A stretch of 64,000 nucleotides of DNA from Streptomyces sp. SAT1 (lineage in GTDB: Bacteria > Actinomycetota > Actinomycetes > Streptomycetales > Streptomycetaceae). The position numbers and the translations under genes are program-made. The notes below the pieces were generated by a model. The model saw only the letters and a list, made by a program, of their open reading frames with translations. It had not been told where the DNA came from and made no database searches. Positions 8,547-17,636 of this stretch are shown in pieces. Position 1 is the stretch's first letter, and each line of letters begins with the position of its first letter. The stretch is taken from positions 1,137,001-1,201,000 of the forward strand of contig NZ_CP015849.1 in assembly GCF_001654495.1 (NCBI RefSeq), given 5' to 3'.

Positions 8547-9476
8547 ATGGCGACCCGTCTGGGACTGGGCCTTCCGCAGAACCGGCAGTACGACCTCGGC
8601 AGGGACGTGCCCGACGTGGCGCGGGCCGCGGAGGAGATCGGCTACGACAGCCTGTGGGTGTACGAGCGGGCGCTGTTCCCCGAGCCCGCCACCCAGGGCC
8701 TGTACGGCATCGAGGGCCTGCCCTGGCCCGACGCCTACCGCCATGTGGCCGAGCCGCTGGTCACGCTCACCCTCGCCGCGGCGGCCACCGAGCGGGTGGA
8801 CCTGGGCACCAGCGTGCTCGTGGCGCCGCTGCACGTGCCGTTCCAGCTCGCCCGCTCGCTCGCCTCGCTGGACGCGGCCAGCGGCGGCCGGGTGATCGCG
8901 GGCTTCGGCACCGGCTGGTCGACGGACGAGTACGCGGCGGCGGGCGTCCGCCCGATCGAGGAGCGCGGCCGGGTGCTGGACGAGGTGATCGACGTCTGCC
9001 GCGCGGTGTGGGGCCCGGACCCGGTGCGCCACCACGGCCCGGTCACCCGGATCGACTCGGCGCTGGTGGGCCCCAAGCCCGCCCGGCCCATCCCCGTCCT
9101 GCTGGCCGCGGGCAGCCGCAAGGCGCGTGAGCGGCTGGTGGAGCACGCGGACGGCTGGCTGCCGACCAGCATGGGCATCGACCAGGTGGCCGCGCAGTGG
9201 CACGCCTTGCAGGATCTGGCCGCCGAGCGCGGCCGGCAGCAGCCGATCCGGACCGTGCTGCGGGCCAACGCCCGCTACGCGGCCAAGGCCCAGGAGGGCG
9301 CCGACCGGGCGCACTTCCACGGCAGCGTCGACCAGATCGTCGAGGACCTGTTCCCCTATGTGGAGCTGGGGATGCAGGAGATCCTGGTCGATCTCCAGAG
9401 CACCCTGCGGGACGCCGGTGAGCTGAAGGACGTGGCCGCCGAGCTGTACGAGAAGGCGCGGGCCGCGGGGCTGTGA
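8547..9476 (+). CDS. LLM-class F420-dependent oxidoreductase
   Basis: A 309-residue luciferase-like monooxygenase-fold protein. Typical elements are GLGLPQN at the N-terminus, VARAAEEIGYDSLWVYE, LGTSVLVAPLHVPFQLAR, and GGRVIAGFGTGWSTDEYAAAG, the family's phosphate and cofactor-binding strands. In actinobacteria these usually use reduced or oxidised coenzyme F420 as hydride carrier; the substrate is unknown. The start at 8547 has GAAGGAG upstream. The stop lies 16 bp from the convergent davB end, so no terminator fits between them. Confidence 0.88.
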   Translation: MATRLGLGLPQNRQYDLGRDVPDVARAAEEIGYDSLWVYERALFPEPATQGLYGIEGLPWPDAYRHVAEPLVTLTLAAAATERVDLGTSVLVAPLHVPFQLARSLASLDAASGGRVIAGFGTGWSTDEYAAAGVRPIEERGRVLDEVIDVCRAVWGPDPVRHHGPVTRIDSALVGPKPARPIPVLLAAGSRKARERLVEHADGWLPTSMGIDQVAAQWHALQDLAAERGRQQPIRTVLRANARYAAKAQEGADRAHFHGSVDQIVEDLFPYVELGMQEILVDLQSTLRDAGELKDVAAELYEKARAAGL

Positions 9477-9492
9477 CGGCCCGCGGCCGGGC

Positions 9493-11190
9493 TCAGTCCT
9501 CGGGGAGTTCGACGGGCGCGATCTCGTCGTAGACGTCGCCGGGGCCCGGGTTGGCCGCGTCCGTGGCCCCGCCGAAGTGGTGCATCACGCCCCAGACCGC
9601 GTTCAGCGCGGTCTGGACGGCGCCCTCGGCCCAGCCGGCCGTCCAGGAGATGTCGTCGCCCGCCAGGAAGATGCCCCGCTTGTCCGCGGGCAGCCGGTCC
9701 TGCATGAAGTGGGTGAACAGGCGGCGCTGGTAGCGGTAGTGGCCGGGCAGGTTGGCCTTGAACGCGCCCATGAAGTAGGGCTCGTTCTCCCAGGAGACGG
9801 TCACCGGGTTGCCGATGATGTGCTTCCTGATGTCGACCCGCGGATAGATCTCCGACAGCGACTTCAGCATGACCTCCATCCGCTCGTTCGCGGACAGCGG
9901 CAGCCACTTCAGGCTGTCGTCGCACCAGGTGTAGGAGAGGCAGATCACGGCGGGCTTGTCCGGGCCGTCGTCCAGCAGGTACGTGCCGCGGGTCATCCGG
10001 TCGGTCAGCGTCATCGACATGACGTCCCGCCCGGTGGCCTCGTCCTTGTCCAGCCAGAACGGCCGGTCCACCGGCACGAACAGCTTGCTGGACTCCATGT
10101 AGTGGGTGCGCTCGATCGCCGTCCAGTGGTCGATCGGGAACAGCTCGTCGTCGCACTGGATCTTGGACAGCAGCATCCAGGACTGGGCGGTGAAGATCGC
10201 GGCGCGGTAGGTGCGGATGTCGCCGTCGGCGTCCGTCACGGTGATCCGGTTGCCGGCGGTGCGGTGCAGCCGGGTCACGGCCGGGCGCGGCTCGCCGCCG
10301 GGGTGCAGGGACTTCAGCGAGGTGCCGTACGGCCAGTGGACGATCTTCTCCGGCTCGCGCTCCCACAGCCTGAGGGGCAGCTGCTGCGAGCCGCCGACGA
10401 TGCCGCGGTGGTGGTCGTCCGCCTCGGTGTAGACGACGCGCAGGATCTCCAGGATGGAGTTCGGGAAGTCGGTGTCCCAGCCGCCGGTGCCGAAGCCGAC
10501 CTGGCCGAAGATCTCCCGGTGCCGGAAGGACCGGAACGCCTCGGAGTCGCACAGGAAGCCGTAGAAGGTCTGGTTGTCGAGCTTCTCCACGAGGCGCGAC
10601 CAGATCTCGCGGATGCGCGGCACGTCCCGCTCGCGCAGGGCGCGGTTCATGTCGGAGAAGTCGGCGCCCTCCTCCAGGCACCGGCCCCAGGCGTCCGCGA
10701 CGTCCCGGTAGACCTGCGGCAGGTCGTCGACGGTCTCGGCGTAGTGCGACTCGCCCTTGAGGTCGACGACCGTCGAGGGGGTGGTCTCGGCGAGCGGGTT
10801 GGGGAAGGGCCGGGTCCTGAGGTCCACCAGGTCGATGTAGTGCTGGAGCGCCGTGGAGGAGGGCGGGAAGCGCATCGCGCCCATCTCGGCGGTCAGCGAC
10901 TCGTCGCAGCCCTCGAAGCCGACGGTGCGCAGCCGGCCGCCGATCCGGTCCGCCTCGTACACGACGGGCTTCAGACCCATCTTCATCAGCTCGTAGGCGG
11001 CCACGACCCCGGACAGGCCGCCGCCGACGACCGCGACCTCGGCGCCGTGCTCGGTGGCGGGTATCTGGCCGAGCCCGGCCGGGTGGGCGAGGAAGTCGTC
11101 GTAGGCGTACGGGAAGTCCGGGCCGAACATGGTGATCGGCGGCTGCTGCTCGTCTGCGTGCTCGACGGCGTTGGGCACGGTGGACGTCAT
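9493..11190 (-). CDS. davB: Flavin amine oxidase, probable L-lysine 2-monooxygenase (DavB-like)
   Basis: A 565-residue FAD enzyme. The dinucleotide-binding motif VVGGGLSGVVAAYELM is near residues 54-69, and a GGRLR motif follows. The C-terminal FAD motif GIFLAGDDISWTAGWAEGAV is intact. Overall it resembles, from memory, Pseudomonas lysine 2-monooxygenase along nearly its whole length: ITMFGPDFPYAYDD at the start, FGQVGFGTGGWDTDFPNS in the middle, NPGPGDVYDEIAPV at the end. Such enzymes decarboxylate lysine oxidatively to 5-aminovaleramide. The neighbour davA encodes the matching amidase. A tryptophan or phenylalanine monooxygenase is the alternative. It follows davA by 55 bp; AAGGAG precedes the ATG. 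Confidence 0.78.
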   Translation of the reverse strand: MTSTVPNAVEHADEQQPPITMFGPDFPYAYDDFLAHPAGLGQIPATEHGAEVAVVGGGLSGVVAAYELMKMGLKPVVYEADRIGGRLRTVGFEGCDESLTAEMGAMRFPPSSTALQHYIDLVDLRTRPFPNPLAETTPSTVVDLKGESHYAETVDDLPQVYRDVADAWGRCLEEGADFSDMNRALRERDVPRIREIWSRLVEKLDNQTFYGFLCDSEAFRSFRHREIFGQVGFGTGGWDTDFPNSILEILRVVYTEADDHHRGIVGGSQQLPLRLWEREPEKIVHWPYGTSLKSLHPGGEPRPAVTRLHRTAGNRITVTDADGDIRTYRAAIFTAQSWMLLSKIQCDDELFPIDHWTAIERTHYMESSKLFVPVDRPFWLDKDEATGRDVMSMTLTDRMTRGTYLLDDGPDKPAVICLSYTWCDDSLKWLPLSANERMEVMLKSLSEIYPRVDIRKHIIGNPVTVSWENEPYFMGAFKANLPGHYRYQRRLFTHFMQDRLPADKRGIFLAGDDISWTAGWAEGAVQTALNAVWGVMHHFGGATDAANPGPGDVYDEIAPVELPED

Positions 11191-11245
11191 GGGGTACGGA
11201 CTCCTTGCACGGGGAAGGTCGCGGGGTTGCGGGGCGGGGCGGGCG

Positions 11246-12052
11246 TCAGCCGGGAATGCCGAGGGAACCGTAGAGGCCGGGGCGGCGGTCGCTCAGATAC
11301 GGGTTGGCCGCGCGGGAGGCGGCGAGCGCGGCGGGGTCGACGTCGGCGAGGAGCAGGTCCTCGCCGCGGCCGGCGCGGGCGCGGGCGCTGCCGTCGGGTC
11401 CGGCGAGGACGGAGAGGCCGACGAACTCGAAGTCGCCCTCCTGCCCGGCCCGGTTGACGTAGGCGACGTAGAGCTGGTTCTCGAAGGCGCGCACCGGCAC
11501 CAGCGACTCGGCGACGAACTGGAACGGGTGCATCTGCGCGGTCGGGACGACCAGGAGGTCGGTACCGGCCAGGGCGTGCGCGCGGACGTTCTCCGGGAAC
11601 TCGACGTCGTAGCAGATCAGCAGGCCGACCCTCAGGCCGCCCAGCTCGGCCTGGACGACGGGCTCGTCGCCGGGCGTGAACACCTCGCGCTCGAAGGGGC
11701 CGAAGAGGTGGGTCTTGCGGTAGCCGGCCAGCCGGGTGCCGTCGGCGGAGATCAGCTGGACGGAGTTGAAGACGGCCTCGCCGGCCCGCTCCGGGTAGCC
11801 GTAGGCGACGGCCAGGCCGTGCCGGCAGGCGAGTTCGGCGACGGCGTCGGCCGCCTCACCGTCGGCGGGCTCGGCGAGCCGGCCGACGCCGTCGCCGATC
11901 GCGTACCCGGTCAGGAACATCTCCGAGGTGACCAGCAGCCCGGCACCTGCCTCGGCGGCGCGGCCCGCGGCGGTGTCGAGCACCTTGAGGTTCTCGGCGA
12001 CGGAGCCGGGGCGGCCGGAGCTCTGGAGCAGGGCGGTGCGCAGCGGCGGCAT
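11246..12052 (-). CDS. davA: Nitrilase-superfamily amidase, probable 5-aminovaleramidase (DavA-like)
   Basis: A 268-residue carbon-nitrogen hydrolase. The catalytic triad of the superfamily is visible: Glu44 (SEMFLTGY), Lys113 (YRKTHLF) and Cys147 (LLICYDVEFPEN). YGYPERAGEAVFNSVQLI and AYVNRAGQEGDFEFVGLS resemble Pseudomonas DavA from memory. DavA hydrolyses 5-aminovaleramide, the product of lysine 2-monooxygenase, to 5-aminovalerate. The gene is first in an operon with the flavin oxidase, which supports the pairing. Later steps (transaminase and semialdehyde dehydrogenase) are not in the window. An AGGA motif precedes the ATG at 12052. Upstream lies an array of CGTTGCG motifs. Confidence 0.76.
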   Translation of the reverse strand: MPPLRTALLQSSGRPGSVAENLKVLDTAAGRAAEAGAGLLVTSEMFLTGYAIGDGVGRLAEPADGEAADAVAELACRHGLAVAYGYPERAGEAVFNSVQLISADGTRLAGYRKTHLFGPFEREVFTPGDEPVVQAELGGLRVGLLICYDVEFPENVRAHALAGTDLLVVPTAQMHPFQFVAESLVPVRAFENQLYVAYVNRAGQEGDFEFVGLSVLAGPDGSARARAGRGEDLLLADVDPAALAASRAANPYLSDRRPGLYGSLGIPG

Positions 12053-12097
12053 GGCGGTCCTAGGGAGGGTGCGGGGCGCGGTCGGGGGGCCGGAACG

Positions 12098-12195
12098 ACG
12101 GTACGTTTCGCCTGGTCGGAGGGACAAGACGGGACCGTTGCGTCTGTGCGGGCGATCCGTTGCGCCCCGGGCGGCGCCCGCGGCGATTCGTTGCG
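12098..12195 (-). promoter_or_regulatory. Putative davAB promoter with phased CGTTGCG motif array
   Basis: On the minus strand a candidate promoter is TTGTCC (12127-12122), an 18-bp spacer, then TACCGT (12103-12098). Upstream of the -35, the plus-strand motif CGTTGCG occurs at 12136-12142, 12158-12164 and 12189-12195, spaced 22 and 31 bp, about two and three helical turns. A weaker CGTTTCG is at 12104-12110. The same motif and spacing occur upstream of the permease gene, so a shared Lrp-type regulator is proposed. The rest of the gap to the secreted-protein start at 12361 shows no gene. Confidence 0.6.
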
Positions 12196-12360
12196 CGGCG
12201 GACGCCGCCGCGCTGCCGCCGCGGGGGTACGTCCGGCCGGTGCGCCTCCCCCGCGCGGCGGAGGCGGGTGCCGACCGGCGGACGACGCGCCGGGGCCCCG
12301 GGCGGCGGGAGGGTGGGCACACCCGGAGGGACCGGGCAGAAACGATCACGGGAGGTGCCC

Positions 12361-12912
12361 ATGGGCAGGGGACGGATGCGTGTGCCGGCGGCCGCGGCGG
12401 CCGCGCTGGCGGTGTGCGCGACGGGTACGGCCGTCGCTGCCGCCGACGGCGGGCGCGGCCGGCCGCCACAGCGCGAGGCGGCGGCCCTGACCGGCACGGC
12501 CAAGCTGTACCGGCCGCTCGGCGACGACATCACTTTCTCCTTCGACGCGCATCTGGCGGCGAAGGACACCATGGACCCGCTCAAGGCGTACGGCACGTTC
12601 GCCTTCAGCCACTATCTGAACGGCAGGGGCGGCTACGCACGGGGCCGGGTCGACTGCCTGACGACGGGCGGGCGGACGGCGGTGCTGACGGGCGTGGTGA
12701 CCGACTCGGACACCCCGTTCAAGGGGCGCCGGGTCGGCATCACGGTCACCGACGACGGGCGGCACGACCGGGTGGGCTACACCTGGATCAGTGAGGACAC
12801 CGAGAAGCTCACGGTGCCGCGCTGCCTGGGCGCGGCGCCCTTCGAGACCGTCGAGCCGGGCACCGGCGACTTCACGGTGCTGCCCTGGCACCCGGTGTAT
12901 CCCACCGAGTGA
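12361..12912 (+). CDS. Secreted protein of unknown function
   Basis: A 183-residue protein. Residues 1-27 form a signal peptide (basic MGRGRMRVP, then an alanine-rich core, then AVAAADG), so it is exported. The mature part has alternating polar and hydrophobic residues with TFAFSHYLNGRGGYARGRVDCL and TPFKGRRVGITVTDDG, suggesting a small beta-rich fold. Its two cysteines (VDCL and PRCLG) may pair outside the cell. The family is not recognised, though similar small secreted proteins are common in Streptomyces. GGGAGGTG directly precedes the ATG. It is divergent from davA and ends 9 bp from the convergent lrp gene. Confidence 0.72.
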   Translation: MGRGRMRVPAAAAAALAVCATGTAVAAADGGRGRPPQREAAALTGTAKLYRPLGDDITFSFDAHLAAKDTMDPLKAYGTFAFSHYLNGRGGYARGRVDCLTTGGRTAVLTGVVTDSDTPFKGRRVGITVTDDGRHDRVGYTWISEDTEKLTVPRCLGAAPFETVEPGTGDFTVLPWHPVYPTE

Positions 12913-12921
12913 GGAAGGGGC

Positions 12922-13374
12922 TCAGGTGGGTGAGCCGGAGGAGTACCTGCGCAGCAGCGGGGAGAGGACCAGGACCGACTTGGTGCGCTCCACGAACGGC
13001 TCGCCCGCGATGCGCTCAAGGACCCGTTCGAAGTGGCGCATGTCGGCGGCGAAGACCTGGGCGATCGCGTCCGCGTCACCGGTGACGGTGGACGCGGACA
13101 CGACCTCCTGGTAGCGCTCCAGGCCGCGCTGGATCGTCTCCGGCGAGGTGTTGCGCCGGCAGTGGATCTCCACATAGCCCTCGGTGTGCCAGCCGAGCGC
13201 CGCCGGGTCGACGCGGACCGTGAAGCCGGTGATGGCGCCGGTGGCGCGCAGCCGGTCCACGCGCCGTTTGACGGCGGGCGCGGACAGTCCGATCAGCTGC
13301 CCGATGTCCGCGTAGGAGCGGCGGGCGTCCTCGGCGAGGGCGTGCACGATGCGTTCGTCGAGTTCGTTCAGCAC
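12922..13374 (-). CDS. Lrp/AsnC family transcriptional regulator
   Basis: A 150-residue protein with the two Lrp parts. Residues 3-60 hold the N-terminal helix-turn-helix (LDERIVHALAEDARRSYADI, then IGLSAPAVKRRVDRL). Residues 65-140 hold the ligand-binding RAM domain (GYVEIHCRRNTSPETI, VTGDADAIAQVFAADM). Such proteins sense amino acids and bind arrays of short sites as octamers. It lies 43 bp downstream of the permease and probably shares its transcript. It is the obvious candidate to bind the CGTTGCG arrays at the permease and davA promoters. The start is GTG at 13374; no good Shine-Dalgarno is seen, suggesting coupling to upstream translation. Confidence 0.92.
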   Translation of the reverse strand: MLNELDERIVHALAEDARRSYADIGQLIGLSAPAVKRRVDRLRATGAITGFTVRVDPAALGWHTEGYVEIHCRRNTSPETIQRGLERYQEVVSASTVTGDADAIAQVFAADMRHFERVLERIAGEPFVERTKSVLVLSPLLRRYSSGSPT

Positions 13375-13417
13375 GGGGTGCGGGTCATTTCTCCGGGCTC
13401 GGGTCCGGTCGTCCGGT

Positions 13418-14893
13418 CTACTGGGCTGCCGTCGCGGGGCCGGAACCGGCCGCGAGACGGGAACGGCGGTGGCCGTACAGGAAGTAGATCACGAGCCCGG
13501 CGGCCATCCAGATCCCGAAGACCACCCAGGTGACGGTGGACAGGCTGCCCATCATCCACACGCACAGCACGAAGCCGATCGCGGGCAGCACCGGCGACAG
13601 CGGCACCCGGAAGGTGCGGCGCATGGCGGGCCTGGTCCGGCGCAGCACCACGACGGCCACGTTGACCAGGGCGAAGGCGAAGAGGGTGCCGATGCTGGTG
13701 GCGTCCGCGAGCTGGCCCAGCGGGATGGCGGCGGCCAGCACACCGCAGAACAGGGACACGATGAGCGTGTTCACCCGGGGCGCGCCGGACTTCGGGTGGA
13801 CGCGGGAGAACGCCTTGGGCACCAGGCCGTCGCGGGACATGGCGAACAGGATGCGGGTCTGGCCGTAGAGCACGGTCAGTACGACGCTGGCGATGGCGAT
13901 GACCGCGCAGAAGGCCAGCAGCGTCCCCCAGAAGCTCTGGCCGGTGACATCGCGCATGATCTGGGCGAGGGCGGCCTCCGAGTCGTTGAACTGCCGCCAG
14001 GGCTTGGCGCCCACCGCGACGGCGGCGACCAGGACGTACAGCGCGGTGACGATGACCAGGGAGAGCATGATCGCGCGGGGCAGGTCGCGCTGCGCGTTCT
14101 TGGCCTCCTCACCGGCGGTGGAGGCGGCGTCGAAGCCGATGTACGAGAAGAACAGCGTCGCGCCCGCCGCGCTGACACCGCCCATGCCGAGCGGCATGAA
14201 GTGGGAGTAGTTGCCGGAGCGGAAGCCCTGGACGCCGATGGCGCAGAACAGGATCAGCGCGGCGATCTTCACACACACCATGACCGTGTTGGCGCGGGCC
14301 GACTCCTTGGCGCCGCCGAGCAGGAAGACCATCGCGAGCAGCACGACGAGCAGCGCGGGCAGGTTGAAGACCCCGCCGTCGCCGGGCGGCGCCGACAGGG
14401 CCGCGGGTATGGTCACGCCGATCGTGCCTTTGAGCAGCTCGTTGAGGTACTCGCCCCAGCCGACGGCGACGGCGGCCACCGACACGCCGTACTCCAGGAC
14501 CAGGCACCAGCCGCAGATCCAGGCGATCAGCTCGCCCATCGTTGCGTATGCGTACGAGTACGAGGATCCGGAGACCGGGATGGTGCCGGCCAGCTCGGCG
14601 TAGGAGAGGGCGGAGAAGAGCGCCGTGAGACCGGCGATCACGAAGGAGAGCGTGACGGCGGGCCCGGCCTTGGGGACGGCCTCGCCGAGCACCACGAAGA
14701 TGCCGGTGCCCAGGGTGGCACCGATGCTGATCATGGTGAGCTGCCACAGCCCCAGGGACCGCCTGAGCGTTCCGCCCTCACCCTGACCGCCCTCTGCGAC
14801 CAGGCGTTCCACCGGCTTGCGGCGCATCAGGCGGGCGCCGAGAGACGGGGGGACGGTGGTGCTGCGGTCCGGGGGTGCGCCTTGGTCGAGCAC
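13418..14893 (-). CDS. Amino acid permease, APC family
   Basis: A 491-residue transporter with about twelve membrane segments. Family hallmarks are SLGLWQLTMISIGATLGTGIF (the unwound first helix), YAELAGTIPVSGSSYSYAYA, and FFSYIGFDAASTAGEEAKN near residue 265. It resembles the cationic/YfnA-like branch. The start is taken as GTG 14893 because AAGGAG lies 6 bp upstream; the ATG in MRRKPVERL is an alternative. Its operon partner is the Lrp regulator, and its promoter shares motif arrays with davA, so lysine or another catabolised amino acid is the likely substrate. That specificity is inferred. Confidence 0.88.
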   Translation of the reverse strand: MLDQGAPPDRSTTVPPSLGARLMRRKPVERLVAEGGQGEGGTLRRSLGLWQLTMISIGATLGTGIFVVLGEAVPKAGPAVTLSFVIAGLTALFSALSYAELAGTIPVSGSSYSYAYATMGELIAWICGWCLVLEYGVSVAAVAVGWGEYLNELLKGTIGVTIPAALSAPPGDGGVFNLPALLVVLLAMVFLLGGAKESARANTVMVCVKIAALILFCAIGVQGFRSGNYSHFMPLGMGGVSAAGATLFFSYIGFDAASTAGEEAKNAQRDLPRAIMLSLVIVTALYVLVAAVAVGAKPWRQFNDSEAALAQIMRDVTGQSFWGTLLAFCAVIAIASVVLTVLYGQTRILFAMSRDGLVPKAFSRVHPKSGAPRVNTLIVSLFCGVLAAAIPLGQLADATSIGTLFAFALVNVAVVVLRRTRPAMRRTFRVPLSPVLPAIGFVLCVWMMGSLSTVTWVVFGIWMAAGLVIYFLYGHRRSRLAAGSGPATAAQ

Positions 14894-14999
14894 GCGCGGC
14901 TCCTTGTCGCTGCGATGTGTCGGAGCGGGCGGGACCGGTGGCGCCCCGTCCCGCGGGGACCCACCGAGCGGGGTCCCTGCCACGCCATGTACAGCGCAG

Positions 15000-15116
15000 A
15001 CCTTATGAGGCTGCGCTTCACAAGCGTAATGCAGCAACCTTGCGTCTCCCCGCATGATCGTTGCGTTCCGGGGCCCGGCGCGGGTGTTCGTTGCGCCGGT
15101 GCTTTCGTCCGTTGCG
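15000..15116 (-). promoter_or_regulatory. Putative permease-lrp promoter with phased CGTTGCG motif array
   Basis: On the minus strand TTACGC (15029-15024) and TAAGGT (15005-15000) lie 18 bp apart. Upstream of the -35, the plus strand carries CCTTGCG at 15038-15044 and perfect CGTTGCG at 15059-15065, 15089-15095 and 15110-15116, spaced 21, 30 and 21 bp. The first motif begins 8 bp beyond the -35 element, exactly as at the davA promoter. No gene is seen in the 320-bp gap, which also holds the guaB1 terminator. Confidence 0.62.
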
Positions 15117-15159
15117 TGCGGGACGGGTGGGACTGACCGGGTGTGTCCGGCATGCGGAA

Positions 15160-15195
15160 GGCCCCCGCGCTCCCGTCACCGGGAGAGCGGGGGCC
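15160..15195 (-). terminator. Terminator hairpin after guaB1
   Basis: Arms 15160-15175 and 15180-15195 pair over 16 positions with one mismatch around a 4-base loop (TCAC). The hairpin starts 20 bp after the guaB1 stop on the minus strand. No long T-tract follows, as is usual in Streptomyces. Confidence 0.85.
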
Positions 15196-15214
15196 TCGCC
15201 TCAGCGGGTGCCGG

Positions 15215-16699
<1,485 letters not shown>

Positions 16700-16789
16700 T
16701 CAGCCAGGGGGAAAGAGCACGTACTTCATTGTCCCATGCCGTATGGCCCGTCATGCCCTGTCACAACATCCAGGCTGGTCAGCGGGGGG

Positions 16790-17119
16790 TTAGGAGGAAC
16801 CTCCAAGGGCGAGGGCGACGGTGAGCGCGGGGGTGCGCTCCGACGCCTGCGCGAACACCTCCCGCGCGGTGCGCCACTCCTCGGGACGGGCCTCGGCGTA
16901 GGAGCGCCACCCCACGACGACCAGCAGCAGCCCGCGCCCGGCGGCGTCTTTCGGCCATACGGAGGGATCGCCCAGGGAATCGGCCAGCGCGTCCCAGTTG
17001 CGGCCGAACCAGTCGGGCAGCGCGAGGGCGCGGGCGGCGCGGTCCATCAGGCCCGCCTTGTCCGTGATGCCGTCGAGGTCAAGGGCGACCACCAGCCGCC
17101 CGGTCGGGTCTTCACTCAT
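16790..17119 (-). CDS. Barstar-family ribonuclease inhibitor
   Basis: A 109-residue cytoplasmic protein of the barstar family. The conserved core is LDGITDKAGLMDRAARALALPDWFGRNWDAL, whose aspartate and PxWFGRNWDAL loop plug the active site of barnase-type RNases. The ATG at 17119 overlaps the TGA of the upstream RNase gene in an ATGA junction, so both are made together. It should protect the cell from the paired guanyl-specific RNase before or during export. Confidence 0.9.
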   Translation of the reverse strand: MSEDPTGRLVVALDLDGITDKAGLMDRAARALALPDWFGRNWDALADSLGDPSVWPKDAAGRGLLLVVVGWRSYAEARPEEWRTAREVFAQASERTPALTVALALGGSS

Positions 17120-17571
17120 CGCAGTACCGCCCGGAAGGTGTCGTAGTGGTCGTCGGTGTAGTACAGCTCGGCGTGCTGCCCGGTGATCAGACGGCGGGCG
17201 CCCCGGGTGCGCGCGCCCGGGGTCTTGACCGTGTACTCGTGGTAGTAGCCCCGCTGGTGCCGGGGCAGCCGGTGCTCGAGGTTGCCGAAGACCACACCGT
17301 CCTGTGTGTACGGGAACGGGCCGCCCTTGTCGATCAGGGCCAGGGTCTGCCGGGCCTCGGACGGCAGCCGGGACACGCGGACGGTGGCCGTGCCGCGGGC
17401 CCAGGAGGGGGTGGCCGTGCCGGATCCGGCGGAGGGGTTGCCGTGGCCGTGGGAGGCGGACCGCGAGGACGCCGGCGAGGCCGGGCCCTGAGCGGTGGAA
17501 CACCCGGCCAGCAGGACGGAGAGACAGACGAGGAGCCCCGCGAACAGGCGGGGGACGGACCGCAGCAGCAT
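17116..17571 (-). CDS. RNase Sa/barnase-family guanyl-specific ribonuclease, lipoprotein
   Basis: A 151-residue protein. A lipoprotein signal sequence ends in the lipobox LLAGC (Cys24), followed by a Ser/Gly/His-rich linker to about residue 60. The catalytic domain covers residues 63-151 and closely follows RNase Sa of Streptomyces aureofaciens: GPFPYTQDGVVFGN, GYYHEYTVKTPGARTRG, YYTDDHYDTF. Catalytic Glu112, Arg123, Arg127 and His142 are present. RNase Sa's disulfide cysteines are missing. It hydrolyses RNA after guanosine, presumably outside the cell at the membrane face. GGGAG lies 10 bp before the ATG. It is coupled to the barstar gene by an ATGA overlap. Confidence 0.9.
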   Translation of the reverse strand: MLLRSVPRLFAGLLVCLSVLLAGCSTAQGPASPASSRSASHGHGNPSAGSGTATPSWARGTATVRVSRLPSEARQTLALIDKGGPFPYTQDGVVFGNLEHRLPRHQRGYYHEYTVKTPGARTRGARRLITGQHAELYYTDDHYDTFRAVLR

Positions 17572-17636
17572 GCCGACGATGCTCCCACGGCCGTCCTCCG
17601 GCGGCCTGCTCCAGGCCCCCCGAGGGGGCCGTGCGC

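Noticed and set aside
13368..13388. Six-codon leader peptide frame overlapping the lrp start
   Set aside because: Its GGAG lies only 2 bp before the ATG, too close to work, and no conservation can be judged.
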